Shown here: piece by piece, positions 4,690 through 5,857 of the stretch
How positions within the stretch are numbered: the first letter of the stretch is position 1
How the letters are laid out: every line of letters begins with the position of its first letter
NCBI GenBank assembly: GCA_017420605.1
Contig: JAFOIS010000203.1
Location: 1-5,857 of the forward strand
DNA from: Lachnospiraceae bacterium
GTDB taxonomy: Bacteria > Bacillota > Clostridia > Lachnospirales > Lachnospiraceae
Direction: 5' to 3'
Length of the DNA stretch: 5,857 nucleotides
The notes under the pieces: generated by a model
What the model was told of the DNA's origin: nothing
Seen by the model: only the letters and a program-made list of their open reading frames with translations
Database searches by the model: none
Program-made: the position numbers and the translations under genes

Positions 4690-5857
4690 ATGTCCTACGT
4701 CCCACTGCACGTCCACACGGAGTATTCCCTCCTGGACGGCTCGAACAAAATACCGGAGTATGTCGCACGCGCGAAAGAGCTCGGCATGACGGCCGCCGCG
4801 ATCACCGATCACGGCGTGATGTTCGGCTGCGTCGATTTCTATAAGGCCTGCAAAGACGCCGGGATCAAGCCGATCCTGGGCTGCGAGGTCTACGTGGCGC
4901 CGGGCAGCCGGTTCGACCGCTCCGGCGGCACCGGGGACGACCGCTATTATCACCTGATCCTCCTTGCGGAAAACAATACCGGCTACGAAAACCTCATGAA
5001 GATCGTTTCGGCGGGCTTCGTGGACGGCTACTATTACCGGCCGCGCGTGGACAAGGAGATCCTCCGGCAGTATCACGAAGGGATCATCGCCTCTTCAGCC
5101 TGCCTTGCCGGCGAAGTTTCGCGCTATCTTCTCATGAACGACTATGAGCGCGCGAAGGCGGCCGCGCTGGAATACAGGGATATTTTCGGGGAAGACAATT
5201 ATTTCCTCGAACTCATGGACCACGGGATCCCCGAGCAGAAGCGCGTCAACAACTTCCTGAAAAGCATGAGCCGCGAGACGGGCATCCCGCTCATCGCGAC
5301 CAACGATACGCACTATACCTATAAGGAAGACGCGGAACCGCACGACCTGCTTCTCTGCATCCAGACCGGCAAGCGCGTATCCGATGAGAACCGGATGCGC
5401 TATGAAGGCGGGCAGTATTTCCTGAAATCCGAAGAGGAAATGCGCGTCCTGTTCCCGGAAGTGCCCGAAGCGATCGACAACACGGAGAAAATCGCGGAAC
5501 GCTGCAGCGTGGAGATCATTTTCCATGAGCGCAAGCTTCCGAAATTCGACGTGCCTGCGGGAAAGAGCGCCTTCGGCTATCTTACGGAGCTATGCGAAGC
5601 GGGGCTTGCGCAGCGCTATCCGGAGGTGACGGAGGAACTGAAAAACCGCCTTTCCTACGAGCTCGAGACCATCCGCGGAATGGGCTTCGTCGATTATTTC
5701 CTCATCGTCTGGGACTTCATCCGCTACGCCCGCGACCACGGCATCCCGGTCGGACCGGGCAGGGGCTCGGCGGCCGGCTCGCTCGTTTCCTATACGCTCG
5801 GGATCACGCAGTTGGAGCCGCTGCGCTATAACCTGCTCTTCGAGCGCTTCCTCAACC
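4690..5857 (+). CDS. dnaE: DNA polymerase III alpha subunit DnaE, N-terminal part (cut by window edge)
   Basis: The first 389 codons of the replicative polymerase alpha subunit are present; the full protein is normally over 1,000 residues. Residues 3 to about 280 are the PHP domain. Candidate metal ligands are His7 and His9 ([12 protein letters not shown]), Asp40-His41 (ITDHG), Glu66 (GCEVYVAP), His88, Cys138 (SACLAGE) and Asp206/His208 (TNDTHY). The palm begins near 328, and [15 protein letters not shown] (354-368) is the conserved alpha-subunit motif. The window ends at FERFLN, just before the expected catalytic P-D-x-D-x-D-F segment. The start is supported by GGTGA at 4676-4680, nine bases upstream, and by the standard N-terminus. 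It lies 48 nt after cvfB with no visible terminator and may be read from the thioesterase promoter. Confidence 0.97.
   Translation, partial: MSYVPLHVHTEYSLLDGSNKIPEYVARAKELGMTAAAITDHGVMFGCVDFYKACKDAGIKPILGCEVYVAPGSRFDRSGGTGDDRYYHLILLAENNTGYENLMKIVSAGFVDGYYYRPRVDKEILRQYHEGIIASSACLAGEVSRYLLMNDYERAKAAALEYRDIFGEDNYFLELMDHGIPEQKRVNNFLKSMSRETGIPLIATNDTHYTYKEDAEPHDLLLCIQTGKRVSDENRMRYEGGQYFLKSEEEMRVLFPEVPEAIDNTEKIAERCSVEIIFHERKLPKFDVPAGKSAFGYLTELCEAGLAQRYPEVTEELKNRLSYELETIRGMGFVDYFLIVWDFIRYARDHGIPVGPGRGSAAGSLVSYTLGITQLEPLRYNLLFERFLN

Overview
The window is a GC-rich stretch in which every gene reads on the + strand. The gene families point to a Gram-positive, Clostridia-type bacterium. These are a LexA-family repressor next to a Y-family polymerase and a small basic protein, a bacterial acyl-ACP thioesterase, a CvfB/YitL-type S1 protein, and a DnaE with a full PHP metal site. 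The gene set and the base composition would suit a high-GC Lachnospiraceae-like genome. That placement is an inference from remembered family patterns, not from a search.

Positions 1-411 hold no gene. They begin with three tandem 64-bp units, each carrying the inverted arms TTATCCGC and GCGGATAA. A degenerate fourth arm lies exactly in phase, and it pairs with the last arm of unit 3 to make a hairpin followed by six T residues, which looks like an intrinsic terminator for whatever lies upstream. Next comes an AT-rich promoter (about 240-267), a 21-bp palindrome at the expected transcription start (276-296), a second hairpin (360-384) and a good ribosome binding site.

Positions 412-2771 form a probable three-gene damage-tolerance operon. 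Its first product is a LexA-family repressor that should cut itself at Cys86-Gly87, the dipeptide used by UmuD. The second is a Y-family DNA polymerase with an internal QLNLF clamp-binding motif, as in UmuC. The third is a small basic protein of unknown function. The natural reading is that DNA damage inactivates the repressor and switches on its own gene, the polymerase and the small protein together.

Positions 2772-4641 are a second unit with its own sigma-A-like promoter (2783-2811) and a strong leader hairpin. It encodes an acyl-ACP thioesterase and, 3 nt later, a CvfB-like protein with three S1 domains, a winged helix and an unusual 50-residue N-terminal extension. After 48 nt with no visible terminator, dnaE (replicative DNA polymerase III alpha subunit) begins at 4690. 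It runs off the right edge just before its catalytic aspartates.
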